Source: Streptomyces sp. Q6 (GTDB taxonomy: Bacteria; Actinomycetota; Actinomycetes; Streptomycetales; Streptomycetaceae). Taken from it: a DNA stretch of 64,000 nt. The stretch spans positions 8,122,001 through 8,186,000 of the forward strand of contig NZ_CP146022.1 of assembly GCF_036967205.1 (NCBI RefSeq), in the 5' to 3' direction. The position numbers and the translations under genes are program-made. The notes below the pieces were generated by a model. It saw only the letters and a program-made list of their open reading frames with translations. It was not told where the DNA came from and made no database searches. Of this stretch, positions 19,341 through 29,096 are shown piece after piece (position 1 is the first letter of the stretch; each line of letters opens with the position of its first letter).

Positions 19341-20794
19341 TCACTCCCGCTCCAGCAGCGGCCCGGCCTCCGAGAGGACCGCCGAGATCCGCTCCAGCGT
19401 CGCCTCGTCCCGCTCCACCGGGTCGAGCACGGGGCCGCGGGCGGTGTCCCAGCGCCGGGCGACGGCCGCCGGGTCCTCGCCGGTGAGCAGGGCCGCGGCC
19501 TGGGCGGCGGCGCCGAGGGCGACGAGTTCGCGGGCCTCGGGAACCTGCACGGGACGGCCCGACAGGCGCCGCACCGTCCGCTGCCACGCGGTGCCGCGCG
19601 CTCCGCCGCCGATGAGCAGCAGCGGAGCGGCCGGGTCGGCGTCGGCGGCGTCGTTCTCCAGGACCCGGTCGAGCGCGCCGAGCAGCGCGTGCACCGCACC
19701 GTCGTACGCGGCCTGGAGCAGCTGACCGCCCGTCGTGTCGTGCCGCAGCCCGGTCAGCAGCCCGGAGGCGTGGGGAGGTCGGGGGTGCGCTCGCCGTCGA
19801 GGTACGGCAGGATCGTCGCCGCGCCGCCCGCCTCCACGGCCTCCCGGTCCAGGCCGAGCAGGGCCGCGATCCGGTCGACGGCGAGGGTGCAGTTCAGCGT
19901 GCAGGCCAGCGGCAGCCAGTCGCCGCGCGCGTCCGCGAACCCGGCGACGGTGCCGCTCGGGTCCGTGGGCCGGCGCCGCGATACCGCGTACACGGTTCCC
20001 GAGGTGCCGAGGCTCAGTACGGGTGTGCCGGGCCGCAGGCCGAGACCGAGTGCGGCGGCGGCGTTGTCGCCGGTACCGGCGGCCACCAACGTGCCCTTGG
20101 CGAAGGGGAGTTCACCGTCCCCGGCGTGCACCGTGCCCGCGACCTCGCCGGGCCCGACGACCCGGGGGAGCAGCGCGGGGTCGAGGCCGACCCGGCCGAG
20201 CACGTCCTCGTCGTACGCCTCCGTCGCCGACGCCCACCACCCCGTACCGGACGCGTCGCCCCGGTCCGTAGTGCCGAGACCCGTCATGCGCCCGATGAGA
20301 TAGTCGTGCGGCAGCCGCACCGCGGCCGTCGCGGCCACCGCATCCGGCTCGTGCTCGGCGAGCCAGGCCCACTTCGACACGGTGAACGAGGCGCCCGGCA
20401 CACTGCCGAACCGCTCCGCCCACGCCTTCCCGCCGCCCAGCTCGTCCACCAGGCGGCGGGCCTGCGGTGCGGAGCGCACGTCGTTCCACAGCAGCGCCGG
20501 ACGCACCGGGCGCCCCTGCGCGTCCAGGGTGACCAGGCCGTGCTGCTGCCCGCCCACCGACACCGCGGAGGCGCGCCGCGCCGCGTCACCGCAGGCGGCG
20601 AGCGCCGCGCGCAGCGCCCGGTACCACTCCTCCGGATCGCTCTCGCGGCCCGCGCCGGAGGTCACCGTGTGCGGCGCCTGGCCGCTCGCCACGACGGAAC
20701 CCGTCGCGACGTCGACGACCAGGGCCTTCGTGGACTGCGTGGAACTGTCGATCCCGACGACGAGGGGCCCATCGGCACCATCGGCAGCTGACAT
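19341..20794 (-). pseudogene. xylB: Xylulokinase, split by a one-base frameshift
   Basis: A FGGY-family kinase that phosphorylates D-xylulose to xylulose 5-phosphate; about 484 residues after repair. The start MSAADGADGPLVVGIDSSTQ follows AGGAGAG. Motifs are VVGIDSSTQSTKALVVD (phosphate 1), GGQQHGLV, LLWNDVRSAPQ, GTGDNAAAALGLG, LSLGTSGTVYAVS, and in the second frame IGGGARGTAWQ. The frame is lost after GERTPDLP near 19773, where a C is missing from CCCC. It is divergent from xylA with a shared control region. The repaired protein has all expected blocks, so the break is probably an assembly error. Confidence 0.88.
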
Positions 20795-20910
20795 GCGGCT
20801 CTCCTGAGTACGAGTGAGTACGGGTGGAACGAGTACGAATACGGGCGCGCGGCGGACCGCGCGTCCGTAGGTCCGGGGGTGGCTCTTCCCAGCGGCGTGC
20901 TCGCATACTA

Positions 20911-20934
20911 ATTTGTAAAGTGCCATGACGAAAT
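20911..20934. promoter_or_regulatory. Candidate XylR operator in the xylB-xylA intergenic region
   Basis: An AT-rich pocket in otherwise GC-rich DNA carries ATTTGT and ACGAAAT as imperfect inverted arms 11 bases apart. It is centred between the divergent xylB start (20794) and xylA start (20987). Position and the adjacent ROK repressor gene suggest an operator controlling both directions. Confidence 0.4.
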
Positions 20935-20986
20935 AGGCGGGCGCACGATGCCCCTGTGTGCCCGGCGACGGCGAGGGAGCCGCGAT

Positions 20987-22153
20987 ATGAACTTTCAGCC
21001 CACCCCCGAAGACAAGTTCAGTTTCGGCCTGTGGACGGTCGGCTGGCAGGGCCGCGACCCGTTCGGTGACGCGACGCGCCCGGCGCTCGACCCGGTCGAG
21101 ACCGTCCAGCGCCTGTCCGAGCTCGGTGCGTACGGTGTCTCGTTCCACGACGACGACCTGATCCCGTTCGGCTCCTCCGACACGGAGCGCGAGTCCCACA
21201 TCAAGCGCTTCCGGCAGGCTCTCGACGCCACGGGCATGAAGGTGCCCGCGGCCACCACGAACCTGTTCACGCACCCGGTCTTCAAGGACGGCGCCTTCAC
21301 CGCCAACGACCGTGACATCCGTCGCTACGCCCTCCGCAAGGTCATCCGCAACATCGACCTCGCCGTCGAGCTGGGCGCGCAGACCTACGTCGCCTGGGGC
21401 GGCCGCGAGGGCGCCGAATCGGGCGGCGCGAAGGACGTGCGCGACGCCCTCGACCGCATGAAGGAGGCCTTCGACCTGCTCGGCGAGTACATCACCGAAC
21501 AGGGCTACGACCTGCGCTTCGCCATCGAGCCCAAGCCGAACGAGCCGCGCGGCGACATCCTCCTTCCCACCGTCGGCCACGCGCTCGCGTTCATCGAGCG
21601 CCTGGAGCGCCCCGAGCTGTTCGGCGTCAACCCCGAGGTGGGCCACGAGCAGATGGCGGGCCTGAACTTCCCGCACGGCATCGCCCAGGCCCTGTGGGCC
21701 GGCAAGCTCTACCACATCGACCTGAACGGCCAGAACGGCATCAAGTACGACCAGGACCTGCGCTTCGGCGTCGGTGACACGCGCGCCGCGTTCTGGCTCG
21801 TGGACCTGCTGGAGTCGGCCGGCTACAGCGGCCCGAAGGTCTTCGACTTCAAGCCGCCGCGGACCGAGGACTTCGACGGCGTGTGGGAGTCGGCCGCCGG
21901 CTGCATGCGCAACTACCTGATCCTCAAGGACCGCGCGGCCGCGTTCCGCGCCGACCCCGAGGTCCAGGAGGCGCTGCGCGCGTCGCGGCTCGACCAGCTC
22001 GCTCAGCCGACGGCGGCCGAGGGGCTGGCCGAACTCCTCGCGGACAAGGGGGCGTTCGAGGAGTTCGACGTGACCGCCGCCGCGGAGCGCGGGATGGCGT
22101 TCGAGCGCCTCGACCAGCTGGCGATGGACCACCTGCTGGGCGCCCGCGGCTGA
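20987..22153 (+). CDS. xylA: Xylose isomerase
   Basis: A 388-residue enzyme interconverting D-xylose and D-xylulose, the same length as the classical Streptomyces glucose/xylose isomerases. Catalytic His and Asp appear in [11 protein letters not shown]. Metal ligands appear in [41 protein letters not shown] and FDFKPPR. The ATG at 20987 follows GAGGGAG and is the family start; an upstream in-frame start would add 13 atypical residues. It is cytoplasmic and tetrameric in the family. It is divergent from xylB, with xylR next to it. Confidence 0.97.
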   Translation: MNFQPTPEDKFSFGLWTVGWQGRDPFGDATRPALDPVETVQRLSELGAYGVSFHDDDLIPFGSSDTERESHIKRFRQALDATGMKVPAATTNLFTHPVFKDGAFTANDRDIRRYALRKVIRNIDLAVELGAQTYVAWGGREGAESGGAKDVRDALDRMKEAFDLLGEYITEQGYDLRFAIEPKPNEPRGDILLPTVGHALAFIERLERPELFGVNPEVGHEQMAGLNFPHGIAQALWAGKLYHIDLNGQNGIKYDQDLRFGVGDTRAAFWLVDLLESAGYSGPKVFDFKPPRTEDFDGVWESAAGCMRNYLILKDRAAAFRADPEVQEALRASRLDQLAQPTAAEGLAELLADKGAFEEFDVTAAAERGMAFERLDQLAMDHLLGARG

Positions 22154-22336
22154 CGCTCACGCCGGGTCGGCGCCGCGCTCCGGGAGGGCTGCGCGGCGTT
22201 CCGGAGCGGCGGTGGGGTGGTTCGGCGTTCCGGTGGGGCGTTCCGCCCTGAGCGGTTCGGCGTCCGAGTGGGCGGTTCGGCGCCAACTTCCGTCCGGGGG
22301 TCGCGCGTGGGGCCCCGGGGCGGCGACCCTGGGGGC

Positions 22337-22749
22337 ATGGCCGTTCCCCGCCCCCGTCGCAGCCGCCTCCGCCGCCGAGTGACCTGCCGCCCCCGGGCGG
22401 CGGGTACGGCCCGCCGCCCGACGGGTCCTTCGGGGCGCCGCCGCCCGACGGGCCGCGGGGCCCCGGCAAGCGCCCGTACCTGCTGATCGCGGTGCTCGTC
22501 GCCCTCGTGGTGATCGTCGGCGCCGTGCTCCTCGTGATGACCCGCTCCTCGGACGACGACGACAAGCCGTCGCCCGGCAAGAGCAGCCGGCGGGGCACGC
22601 CCTCCCCGTCCCTGAGCATCCCGAGCGAGATCCCCAGCGAACTCCCGTCGAAGATCCCGAGCGAGCTGCCCAGCTCGCTGCCCAGTTCCCTGCCCAGCGA
22701 GATCCCCAGCGGACTGCTGCCGAGCGACGTGGAGAGCCTGCTCCCCTGA
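22337..22749 (+). pseudogene. Proline-rich single-pass membrane protein, probably frameshifted
   Basis: No known family. The clear part is a membrane helix around YLLIAVLVALVVIVGAVLLV followed by an acidic patch (DDDDK) and an extracellular tail of repeated (I/L)PSE(I/L)PS units up to the TGA at 22749. Upstream, the same frame encodes a Pro/Gly-rich region (PPPDGSFGAPPPDGPRGPGK) but has no start. The ATG at 22337 is one frame off. Adding one C to a run near 22347 joins them into a 137-residue protein. This is the common Streptomyces pattern of Pro-rich N-terminus, helix and Ser/Pro tail. Confidence 0.55.
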
Positions 22750-22825
22750 TTCCCGGGGAGACCGGCGATGGGCGCGGAGCCCGGCCTCGGGCGCCGGGGG
22801 AGGATCTCCCGAGCACCGCGCGGGC

Positions 22826-22831
22826 GCTAGA
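22826..22831. repeat. Left 6-bp target-site duplication of the IS481 element
   Basis: GCTAGA immediately before the left terminus, repeated exactly at 23884-23889 after the right terminus. It has the NCTAGN form known for IS481 insertion targets. Confidence 0.85.
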
Positions 22832-23883
22832 TGTATTGATCACGAGCGTTGTTGACACTGGCGGGTCTTGATCATGGCGAAGACCTCCGGTGTGGTGGAG
22901 CTGTCTAGGACTGCACCACACGGAGGTCTTCGTGTCCCACCGTAATGCCCGGCTGACCGTGCACGGCAGGCGCCTGCTGGTCGAACGTGTCGCGTCCGGC
23001 CGTCCCGTCGCCCATGTCGCCGCCGAGATGGGCATCTCGCGGGCGACCGCCCATAAATGGCTCCGGCGGTGGCGAGCCGAGGGCGGGGCGGGCCTGGCCG
23101 ACCGCTCCAGCAGGCCTTTGACGACACCGCATCGGACCCCGGCGAGTATCGAGGCCGACGTCTGCCGGCTGCGGACCGACCGCAAGCTCGGGCCGGCCCG
23201 GATCGGCCCGATCCTGGGACTGCCCGCCTCGACCGTGCACCGCGTTCTGACCCGCCACCGGCTGAACCGGCTGTCCTGGATCGACCGGCCGACCGGCACC
23301 GTGATCCGCCGTTACGAACGCGACCGGCCCGGCGAACTGATCCACATCGACGTGAAGAAACTCGGCCGGATTCCCGACGGCGGCGGCCACAAGGCCCTGG
23401 GCCGCCAGGCCGGCCGCGTCACCCGCAACAACATGGGTTACGACTACATCCACTCCGCCGTCGACGACCACTCCCGCCTCGCCTACAGCGAGATCCACCC
23501 GGACGAGAAGGCCGCGACCTGCGCGGCCTTCCTCACCCGCGCGGCCGCGTTCTTCGCCGAGATGGGCATCACCCGCATCGAACGCGTGCTGACGGACAAC
23601 GCCTGGGCCTACCGCAAGGGCCTGGCCTGGAAGAACGTCCTGGCCGAACTCGGCGCGAGTGGCAAGCTCACCCGCGCCTACCGGCCCCAGACCAACAGCA
23701 AGGTCGAACGCTTCAACCGCACCCTGCTCGAGGAATGGGCCTACCTGCGGCTCTACACCTCAAACGACGAACGCACCGCGGCCCTGGCAGACTTCCTGCA
23801 CACCTACAACCACCACCGCAGCCACACCGCACTCGGCGGCCAGCCACCCATCACCCGCGTCAACAACCCTGCGGGTCAATACA
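22832..23883 (+). mobile_element. Complete IS481-family insertion sequence
   Basis: A 1052-base element with imperfect terminal inverted repeats. The left end starts TGTATTGA and the right end finishes TCAATACA, and a GTTGTTGAC block recurs further in on both sides. It contains one transposase gene and is flanked by a perfect 6-bp duplication GCTAGA. The intact ends, intact gene and exact duplication point to a recent insertion. It landed on the TAG stop codon of the phytase-like gene and left that stop intact. Confidence 0.9.
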
Positions 23884-23888
23884 GCTAG
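22932..23888 (+). CDS. IS481 family transposase
   Basis: A 318-residue DDE transposase. The N-terminal helix-turn-helix (HVAAEMGISRATAHKWLRRW) and second HTH (GLPASTVHRVLTRHRLNRLS) precede the integrase core. The catalytic acidic residues lie in HIDVKKLG, VLTDNAWAY and SKVERFNRTL. The GTG at 22932 was chosen because GGAGG lies just upstream and the family begins near SHRNARLTVHGRRLLVERV. The stop overlaps the right end and the flanking duplication. No frameshift is present, in contrast to several neighbours. Confidence 0.93.
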   Translation: MSHRNARLTVHGRRLLVERVASGRPVAHVAAEMGISRATAHKWLRRWRAEGGAGLADRSSRPLTTPHRTPASIEADVCRLRTDRKLGPARIGPILGLPASTVHRVLTRHRLNRLSWIDRPTGTVIRRYERDRPGELIHIDVKKLGRIPDGGGHKALGRQAGRVTRNNMGYDYIHSAVDDHSRLAYSEIHPDEKAATCAAFLTRAAAFFAEMGITRIERVLTDNAWAYRKGLAWKNVLAELGASGKLTRAYRPQTNSKVERFNRTLLEEWAYLRLYTSNDERTAALADFLHTYNHHRSHTALGGQPPITRVNNPAGQYS

Positions 23889-23889
23889 A
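23884..23889. repeat. Right 6-bp target-site duplication of the IS481 element
   Basis: GCTAGA, the second copy of the duplication. Bases 23885-23887 (CTA) are the complement of the TAG stop codon of the minus-strand phytase-like gene. Confidence 0.85.
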
Positions 23890-25240
23890 GCGCGCCCTTC
23901 GGCAGCTTCACGTACGTCACCTTCGTCTTGATGCCGCTGTCCACGAGGCGTCCGTCCGCGTCGAACGCGCCCGTTCCGTCGGTCATCCCGAAGTCGTTGT
24001 CGTTGATCAGCGCGAGCGTGCCGTGGCCGGTGACGGCGACGCCCTCGATCTTGTCCGGCACCCCGTCGAGCGCGTCGAGGTCCACCACGAGCCGCTTCGC
24101 GAGGACCGGCACACCCGAGGCGGCCGGGTCGTCGAGCTGTTCCAGCGACGGGGACGTGGTGTCGTCGTCCCACCGTTCGCCGAGGATGTTCGCGCCGCGC
24201 GTGAGCCGCACCTCCTGGAGGCGGGCCGCCTTGTCGGTGCGCTCCTCGACGAGGAGGCGGTCGCGGCCGATCGCGACGACCGACGAGATCTTCAGCTCGG
24301 AGGTGTCGTCCTCGCCCGGGTCGACGACGCCCACCGGATCGAAGCGGTACGCGTACTCGGCCGTCACCGCCTGCTTCTTCGGCGAGAACCGCAGCAGCCG
24401 CGCGGTCCGCGACGCCTCTCCGGCCGCGCCGTCCGGCAGGGAGAGCGGGCTCTGCACGGCCAGCACCAGGTCACCGCCCGGCAGCTGGGCGAGGCCCTCG
24501 AAGCCGCGGTTGACCTTGCGGTGCAGCAGGACCGACGGGAGCGACTCGACGACCGGGTAGCCGGCACCCTTCAGCGCCAGCCCCTTCGGCACGTGCCGCG
24601 CGAGCACCGTGCCCCGCGCGGAGACGTGCACGAGCGAAGGACCGTACTCGTCGACCAGCCAGAACGATCCGTCGGCCGCCCGCACGATGCCCTCGGTGTC
24701 GAGACCGTTCGGGTCGTAGCCGAGAGGGGTCGACGCGTCGTACGAGTACGGCTTCTCGTCCCGGCCCTCCTGGTTCGGCAGACCGGTGACGGGCTTGCCG
24801 GACCGCGTCGTCAGCGGGAGGGACCGAAGGACCTTCACCTGGCCGCCGGTGACGCGGATCTTCACGATCGCCGGGTCGAAGCCGGGCACGGGGAAGGTGC
24901 GCCGCTTGGTCCCGTCGACCTTGATCTGGCCGTTCGGGCCGCGGTCGGTCACCGTCCAGTACTCGCCCGCGCGGCCCGCCGGGTAGATGTCGGAGCCGAT
25001 GCCGCCGAGGTCGACCCCGCGGTCGTCGGCCACCGTGCCGGGCAGCAGGGCGTTGCTGAACTCGCCGAGCGGCAGGTCGCCGAGGGTCGCGCTCCCGGTG
25101 ACCGCGGCCGTGCCGGATCCGGCCGGGGCGGCGCCCGTCGCGGTCCCGGCCACGGCGATCGCCGCCAGCACGGCGAGCGGCACCCCCGCGGCGACGGAAC
25201 GGCGGACGACGCGGCGCGTGCCGGGAACGTACGGGGACAT
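23885..25240 (-). CDS. Secreted esterase-like protein of the phytase-like family
   Basis: A 451-residue exported protein. The N-terminal signal (RSVAAGVPLAVLAAIAVAGTATG) precedes a mature domain of the phytase-like/esterase-like beta-propeller group. Visible blocks include DLGGIGSDIYP, WTVTDRGPNGQI, GLDTEGIVRAADGSFWLVDEYGPSL, FEGLAQLPGG and IEGVAVTGHGTLALINDNDFG. The exact substrate is not known; the family name does not prove phytase activity. The ATG at 25240 follows GGAGG. The IS481 element inserted at its stop codon, so its 3' untranslated end is now the IS. It is divergent from the DeoR/LacI-type regulator. Confidence 0.85.
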   Translation of the reverse strand: MSPYVPGTRRVVRRSVAAGVPLAVLAAIAVAGTATGAAPAGSGTAAVTGSATLGDLPLGEFSNALLPGTVADDRGVDLGGIGSDIYPAGRAGEYWTVTDRGPNGQIKVDGTKRRTFPVPGFDPAIVKIRVTGGQVKVLRSLPLTTRSGKPVTGLPNQEGRDEKPYSYDASTPLGYDPNGLDTEGIVRAADGSFWLVDEYGPSLVHVSARGTVLARHVPKGLALKGAGYPVVESLPSVLLHRKVNRGFEGLAQLPGGDLVLAVQSPLSLPDGAAGEASRTARLLRFSPKKQAVTAEYAYRFDPVGVVDPGEDDTSELKISSVVAIGRDRLLVEERTDKAARLQEVRLTRGANILGERWDDDTTSPSLEQLDDPAASGVPVLAKRLVVDLDALDGVPDKIEGVAVTGHGTLALINDNDFGMTDGTGAFDADGRLVDSGIKTKVTYVKLPKGAL

Positions 25241-25380
25241 GGAGCCTCCTGAGGCGCGTGAACAACGAACTGCGCACACGGTCGACCCCGACGCCGAACA
25301 CCCGGTGACGGCCGGGTGAATACGGGTGAACGCACGGACGGCGCCCTCCTCGCGCCCGGGAAAGCGGTGCCGAGCGAAGG

Positions 25381-25411
25381 GATCGTCTCGATCGGAAGTG
25401 ATCGATACGAT
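25381..25411. promoter_or_regulatory. Two candidate operators (ATCGTNTCGAT type) upstream of the hybrid regulator
   Basis: GATCGTCTCGATC at 25381-25393 is followed by ATCGATACGAT at 25401-25411, the same motif in reverse orientation. They end 57 bases before the regulator start. The motif recurs upstream of the PL8 lyase gene at 29082-29094. This suggests autoregulation plus control of the lyase. Confidence 0.6.
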
Positions 25412-25468
25412 GAGTGACTCAGGGGCGAGGGACGGGCCGCAGGCCCGGGAACAGGGGAGGGCCGGATC

Positions 25469-26568
25469 ATGCGGCTGCACGTCGACCGGCGTCATGCGCG
25501 GGTGCTCGAACTGCTGCGGGAGCGCGGCACGTCGCGCGTCGCCGACCTGGCACGCGAACTCGGCGTCTCGCCGGTCACCCTGCGCCGCGACGTCGAGACC
25601 CTCGCCGCTCAGGGCCGGCTCCGGCGACTGCACGGCTCCGTGGTCTGGCCGAGGGAGAGCGCCGCGGACGAGCAGGCCGCGGCGCCCGGTGCCGGAACCG
25701 TCGTCGGGATGGTCGTGCCGACCACCGAGTACTACTACGCCGAGGTCGTGCGCGGGGCCCGGGACGCCGTGGAGGCGTGCGGGGCGCGGCTCGTCGTCGG
25801 GCTCTCGCGCTATCTCCCGGGCGAGGACGCGGCGCAGGTCGGGCGGCTGCTCGACGCGGGGGCGGACGGGCTGCTCCTGACGCCGAGCTGGGAGCGCGGA
25901 GAGCCCGCGCCGGGGAGGGGCGGTGGATCACCGAACTGCCCGTGCCGACGGTGCTCGTGGAGCGGTCGGCGCCGCACGGCCACCCGGTCGCCGCGCTCGA
26001 CCGGGTCCGCTCCGACCACGCCCACGGCGCCGCCACGGCCGTCGGCCATCTCGCTGCCCTCGGCCACCGCGGGGTGGCCCTAGCGGCGCAGGAGTCACCC
26101 ACCAGCGGCCGGTTGCGGCTCGGGTACGAGGCGGCCGTGTCCGCGCTCGGGCTGACCCCGGCGCCCGGCCTGGTGCAGGAGCCCGCCGCCACCGAGGCCG
26201 AGCGGTTCGAGCGGACCTTCGCGTATCTGCGCGAGGTCGTCGAGGAGCACGGGGTGAGCGCCGCGATCCTGCACAGCGACGCCGACGCCATCGTCCTGGT
26301 GCCCCGCCTTCGGGCGTGCGGCGTGCGCGTCCCCGACGACCTGGCCGTCATCACGTACGACGACGAGATCGCCGACCTCGCCGACCTGCCGCTGACGGCC
26401 GTGGCCCCGGCCAAGCGCACCGTGGGCCGGCGCGCCGCCGAACTCCTCCTGTCCCGGATCACCGAGCCCACGGGGCCGGGACAACACCTGGACGTCCTGC
26501 CCGAGTTGAGGGTGCGCGCCTCGTGCGGCGCGGCCGTCACGCGAGACGCACGGTCGCCTTCTGCGTGA
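25469..26568 (+). pseudogene. DeoR-HTH / LacI-sensor hybrid regulator, split by a one-base frameshift
   Basis: About 366 residues after repair. The first 55 residues are a DeoR-type helix-turn-helix (VLELLRERGTSRVADLAREL, SPVTLRRDVETLAAQGRLRR). The rest is a LacI-like sugar-binding domain (VVGMVVPTTEYYYAEVVRGA, GADGLLLTPSW, then LPVPTVLVERS, VGHLAALGHRGVALAA, VPDDLAVITYDDE). The frame breaks near 25914 where one G is missing from GGGG. The gene overlaps the convergent PL8 gene by 32 bases. Matching operators point to regulation of that lyase and of itself. The sugar effector is unknown; hyaluronan fragments would fit. Confidence 0.82.
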
Positions 26569-28993
26569 CACCGCCGGTCGCGCTCAGATCGCCGAACGTC
26601 AGGCGCAGTTCCCGGCCCACCTCGACGCCCGTCACCGTGCCCGGCTTCGTGACGACGCCCTTGACCGGTCGCCGCCAGGTCAGCGTGGCCGCCTTCACCG
26701 TCCGGTTCGGGTCGGCCACGCACACCGTCGCCGTCCCGTCCCGCCGTTCCCTGATCTGCACGATCAACGGCGCGTCCACCGTCACCTTGCCGACCGCGCC
26801 CGGCTCCCAGAACGTCACGCCGGTGAAGCCGAGCGACGGCACCCGAACCCCTTGCGCGGTCGCGGAGTTGGCGGTGACCTCCAGCCAGTCGGCGTCCAAG
26901 GCTCGCTCCCGGGTGCGCAGTTCACTCGCTCCGGGCAGCAGCGCGTACGCGTACGAGGCGTTCGTCGGGTCCGTGCCGTGATCGGCGAGCAGGGTCACGT
27001 ACCGGCGCGTCACGGGATCCGTCGCACCGCCGCCGTTGATGCTCTTCCACGTCCCCGTACGCTCCTCACGCAGCGCCGTGACCGCCGCGCCGCCGGGGAA
27101 GACGTAACCGCCGTGACCGGCCACGTGCGCCCAACGGGCCTGCTGGAAAGTCGAGTTCCACGGGTGGCCGGTCGGCTGCGGTACCCCGTCGACGGTGAGG
27201 CGGGCCGTGCCGGATGATCCCAGGTTGCGGTTGTCGACGACGCTCTCCACACCGGCGCCGTCCGTGCTCGTGATGCCCGCGCCCAGGCACACCACCGCGT
27301 CGTCCAGGAAGAACCACGACTTCTTCGCGCGCAGCGTCGAGGACAGCCCGCGCGTGTCCTGGGCCGCCGACGCGTAGGTGCCGTCCGTCGCGCCACCGAC
27401 CCATGTCGTGGCCGGACGGGCCGCACCCCACGTCCCGCCCTCGGCGTCAGCGAGCGTCTTGCGCGAGACGGTCGTGCCGGGCAGCCGGTACGGGTCCACG
27501 GTCGGCCAGTAGCCGTCGCTGTACTGCCCGCCGCCCGCACTGTCGCCCGCGGCCCACCAATAGAGCATCCCCGAACCGGTGTGCCAGCCGCGGACGTTCT
27601 CGCCGTTGCCGTTCTCGTAGAACGTGATGGCCTTCGAGGACATCGACAGCGACGCCGTGAACCGGCTCGTGCGGTGCGCGGACCGCGCCATCGACGGGAA
27701 CACACGGGACTCGGCAGGCTCGGCCGCCGGCTTCACCCCGGAATCGGCGAGCAGGGCCGCGACCCGGGACAGGGCGGCGACACCGAGCGTGCGGCCCGTC
27801 GTCACGTCGCTGTAGCGGTCCCGTGTGTACCAGCCCTTGGCGATCCCTCGCCAGCGCGCGTTCTCCTGCGCGCTCGCGCCCTGCCCGAGGAGCAGGATCG
27901 ACGCGATGATGCCGTGCCCGCGCGTGTGGTCGTCCTGCTGGATCCTCAACGGGTCGGTGGCGACCAGGCCGCGGCTGATGGCGCGCCCCGAGACGTTGTC
28001 GACCATCAGTCCGTCGTGCAGGAACGGCGCGTAGGCGCTCTCCACCGAGTCCAGGAAGATCTGCCGCCGGGTGTCGGTGATCGCCCACGTGGACCCGCCG
28101 AGCAGCGCGAACAACTTGCTCAGACCGTCGATGAGGACGGCGCCGTACGAGCCGGTGTAGGGCACGTACGTGTGCTGGATGAGCGAGCCGTCCGCGTAGA
28201 GGCCGTCGCCCGACGTGACGTACGGGAAGACCGGCGAGATCGCGTCACGGGCGAGGGCGACCTTCGCCGCGGTGCCGTCGAGGATGCCGCGCAGTGCGAG
28301 GACCCGGCACAGGTCGATCCGGTTGGCGCCGGTGCTCGTGCCGGTGTACGCCGACACGAGCGAGTCCGGTACGAAGTGGTCGATCGCCTCGACCGCCGCC
28401 GTCAGCTGCTCGGCGCTGAGGTGCTCGTACATGAGCACGCAGATGTCGAGCAGCCGCTGCGGGGCGCCTATCTGGAAGTTGTACCAATTGCCGTACTGGG
28501 CCCGTGACGTGTTGTAGACCTGGGTGCTCAGGTGGTCCACGGCCGTCAGGATCGCCGCTTTGAGGGAGGCGTCCGCGGTGAGGCCCGTGCCCGGCTGGCA
28601 GTAGGCCTCCGCCATCGTCCGCAGGCGCTCGTAGCTCGTCTGGATCTTCTCCGAGTAGCCGTACGACTCCGTGTCCGTGTCGGGCTCAGGATCCCCGAAC
28701 ACGGCGTCGGGCCACAGGGATCCGGTCGCCGGGGCCATGGCGTCCTGCCATGCCTTCGCCTGCGTACCGAGCGTGGCGAGCTTCGACCTGAACGGCTCGG
28801 CGGTCGGGCTGAAGCCCTCGCCGAGATACAACGCCCTCCACTTCGCGCGCAGTTGGGCGAACTCGTCGTCGGCGGCCTCGGCCGCGCTCGCGGCGGCGGC
28901 CGGGGCCGGACGGGGCGCGCCGACGGCGAGCGCGGTACCGGCGGCCGCGCTCGTGGCCAGGAAGGAGCGACGGGACCAGGGGGACGACTTCAT
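26537..28993 (-). CDS. Secreted polysaccharide lyase family 8 (hyaluronate/chondroitin lyase type)
   Basis: An 818-residue secreted lyase. A Tat signal (WSRRSFLATSAAAGTALAVG) is followed by the alpha-toroid catalytic domain. Active-site blocks expected for PL8 are visible: Asn in GNWYNFQIGAPQ, and His and Tyr in QHTYVPYTGSYG. The C-terminal beta-sandwich domains include GENVRGWHTGSGMLYWW and KSWFFLDDAVVCLGAGI. It cleaves uronic-acid polysaccharides by beta-elimination outside the cell. Hyaluronate is the commonest substrate in the family, but xanthan or chondroitin cannot be excluded. A GATCGTTTCGATC site lies about 90 bases upstream of its start. Confidence 0.9.
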   Translation of the reverse strand: MKSSPWSRRSFLATSAAAGTALAVGAPRPAPAAAASAAEAADDEFAQLRAKWRALYLGEGFSPTAEPFRSKLATLGTQAKAWQDAMAPATGSLWPDAVFGDPEPDTDTESYGYSEKIQTSYERLRTMAEAYCQPGTGLTADASLKAAILTAVDHLSTQVYNTSRAQYGNWYNFQIGAPQRLLDICVLMYEHLSAEQLTAAVEAIDHFVPDSLVSAYTGTSTGANRIDLCRVLALRGILDGTAAKVALARDAISPVFPYVTSGDGLYADGSLIQHTYVPYTGSYGAVLIDGLSKLFALLGGSTWAITDTRRQIFLDSVESAYAPFLHDGLMVDNVSGRAISRGLVATDPLRIQQDDHTRGHGIIASILLLGQGASAQENARWRGIAKGWYTRDRYSDVTTGRTLGVAALSRVAALLADSGVKPAAEPAESRVFPSMARSAHRTSRFTASLSMSSKAITFYENGNGENVRGWHTGSGMLYWWAAGDSAGGGQYSDGYWPTVDPYRLPGTTVSRKTLADAEGGTWGAARPATTWVGGATDGTYASAAQDTRGLSSTLRAKKSWFFLDDAVVCLGAGITSTDGAGVESVVDNRNLGSSGTARLTVDGVPQPTGHPWNSTFQQARWAHVAGHGGYVFPGGAAVTALREERTGTWKSINGGGATDPVTRRYVTLLADHGTDPTNASYAYALLPGASELRTRERALDADWLEVTANSATAQGVRVPSLGFTGVTFWEPGAVGKVTVDAPLIVQIRERRDGTATVCVADPNRTVKAATLTWRRPVKGVVTKPGTVTGVEVGRELRLTFGDLSATGGVTQKATVRLA

Positions 28994-29081
28994 GAGGAGC
29001 TCCGGGAGGCTGGAGGGTCCGCTGGGAGTAAGCGGTTTCTAGCACCCGTTGCTCCAAACGCTCAAGAGAATCGTCCGAATT

Positions 29082-29094
29082 GATCGTTTCGATC
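29082..29094. promoter_or_regulatory. Candidate operator for the PL8 lyase gene
   Basis: GATCGTTTCGATC, a perfect 5+5 inverted repeat with TTT centre, matches the sites upstream of the hybrid regulator gene at 25381 in all but one base. It lies 89 bases upstream of the lyase start on the minus strand. Confidence 0.55.
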
Positions 29095-29096
29095 GT

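Noticed and set aside
19341-20794. xylB as a genuinely decayed pseudogene
   Set aside because: All kinase motifs are kept on both sides of one missing base in a run of four, and several unrelated neighbours show the same lesion. Error is the simpler explanation, although this cannot be proved from the sequence alone.
23057-25252. Very long plus-strand open frame running from the transposase through the phytase-like gene
   Set aside because: It is a shadow across an IS boundary and a well-supported minus-strand gene.
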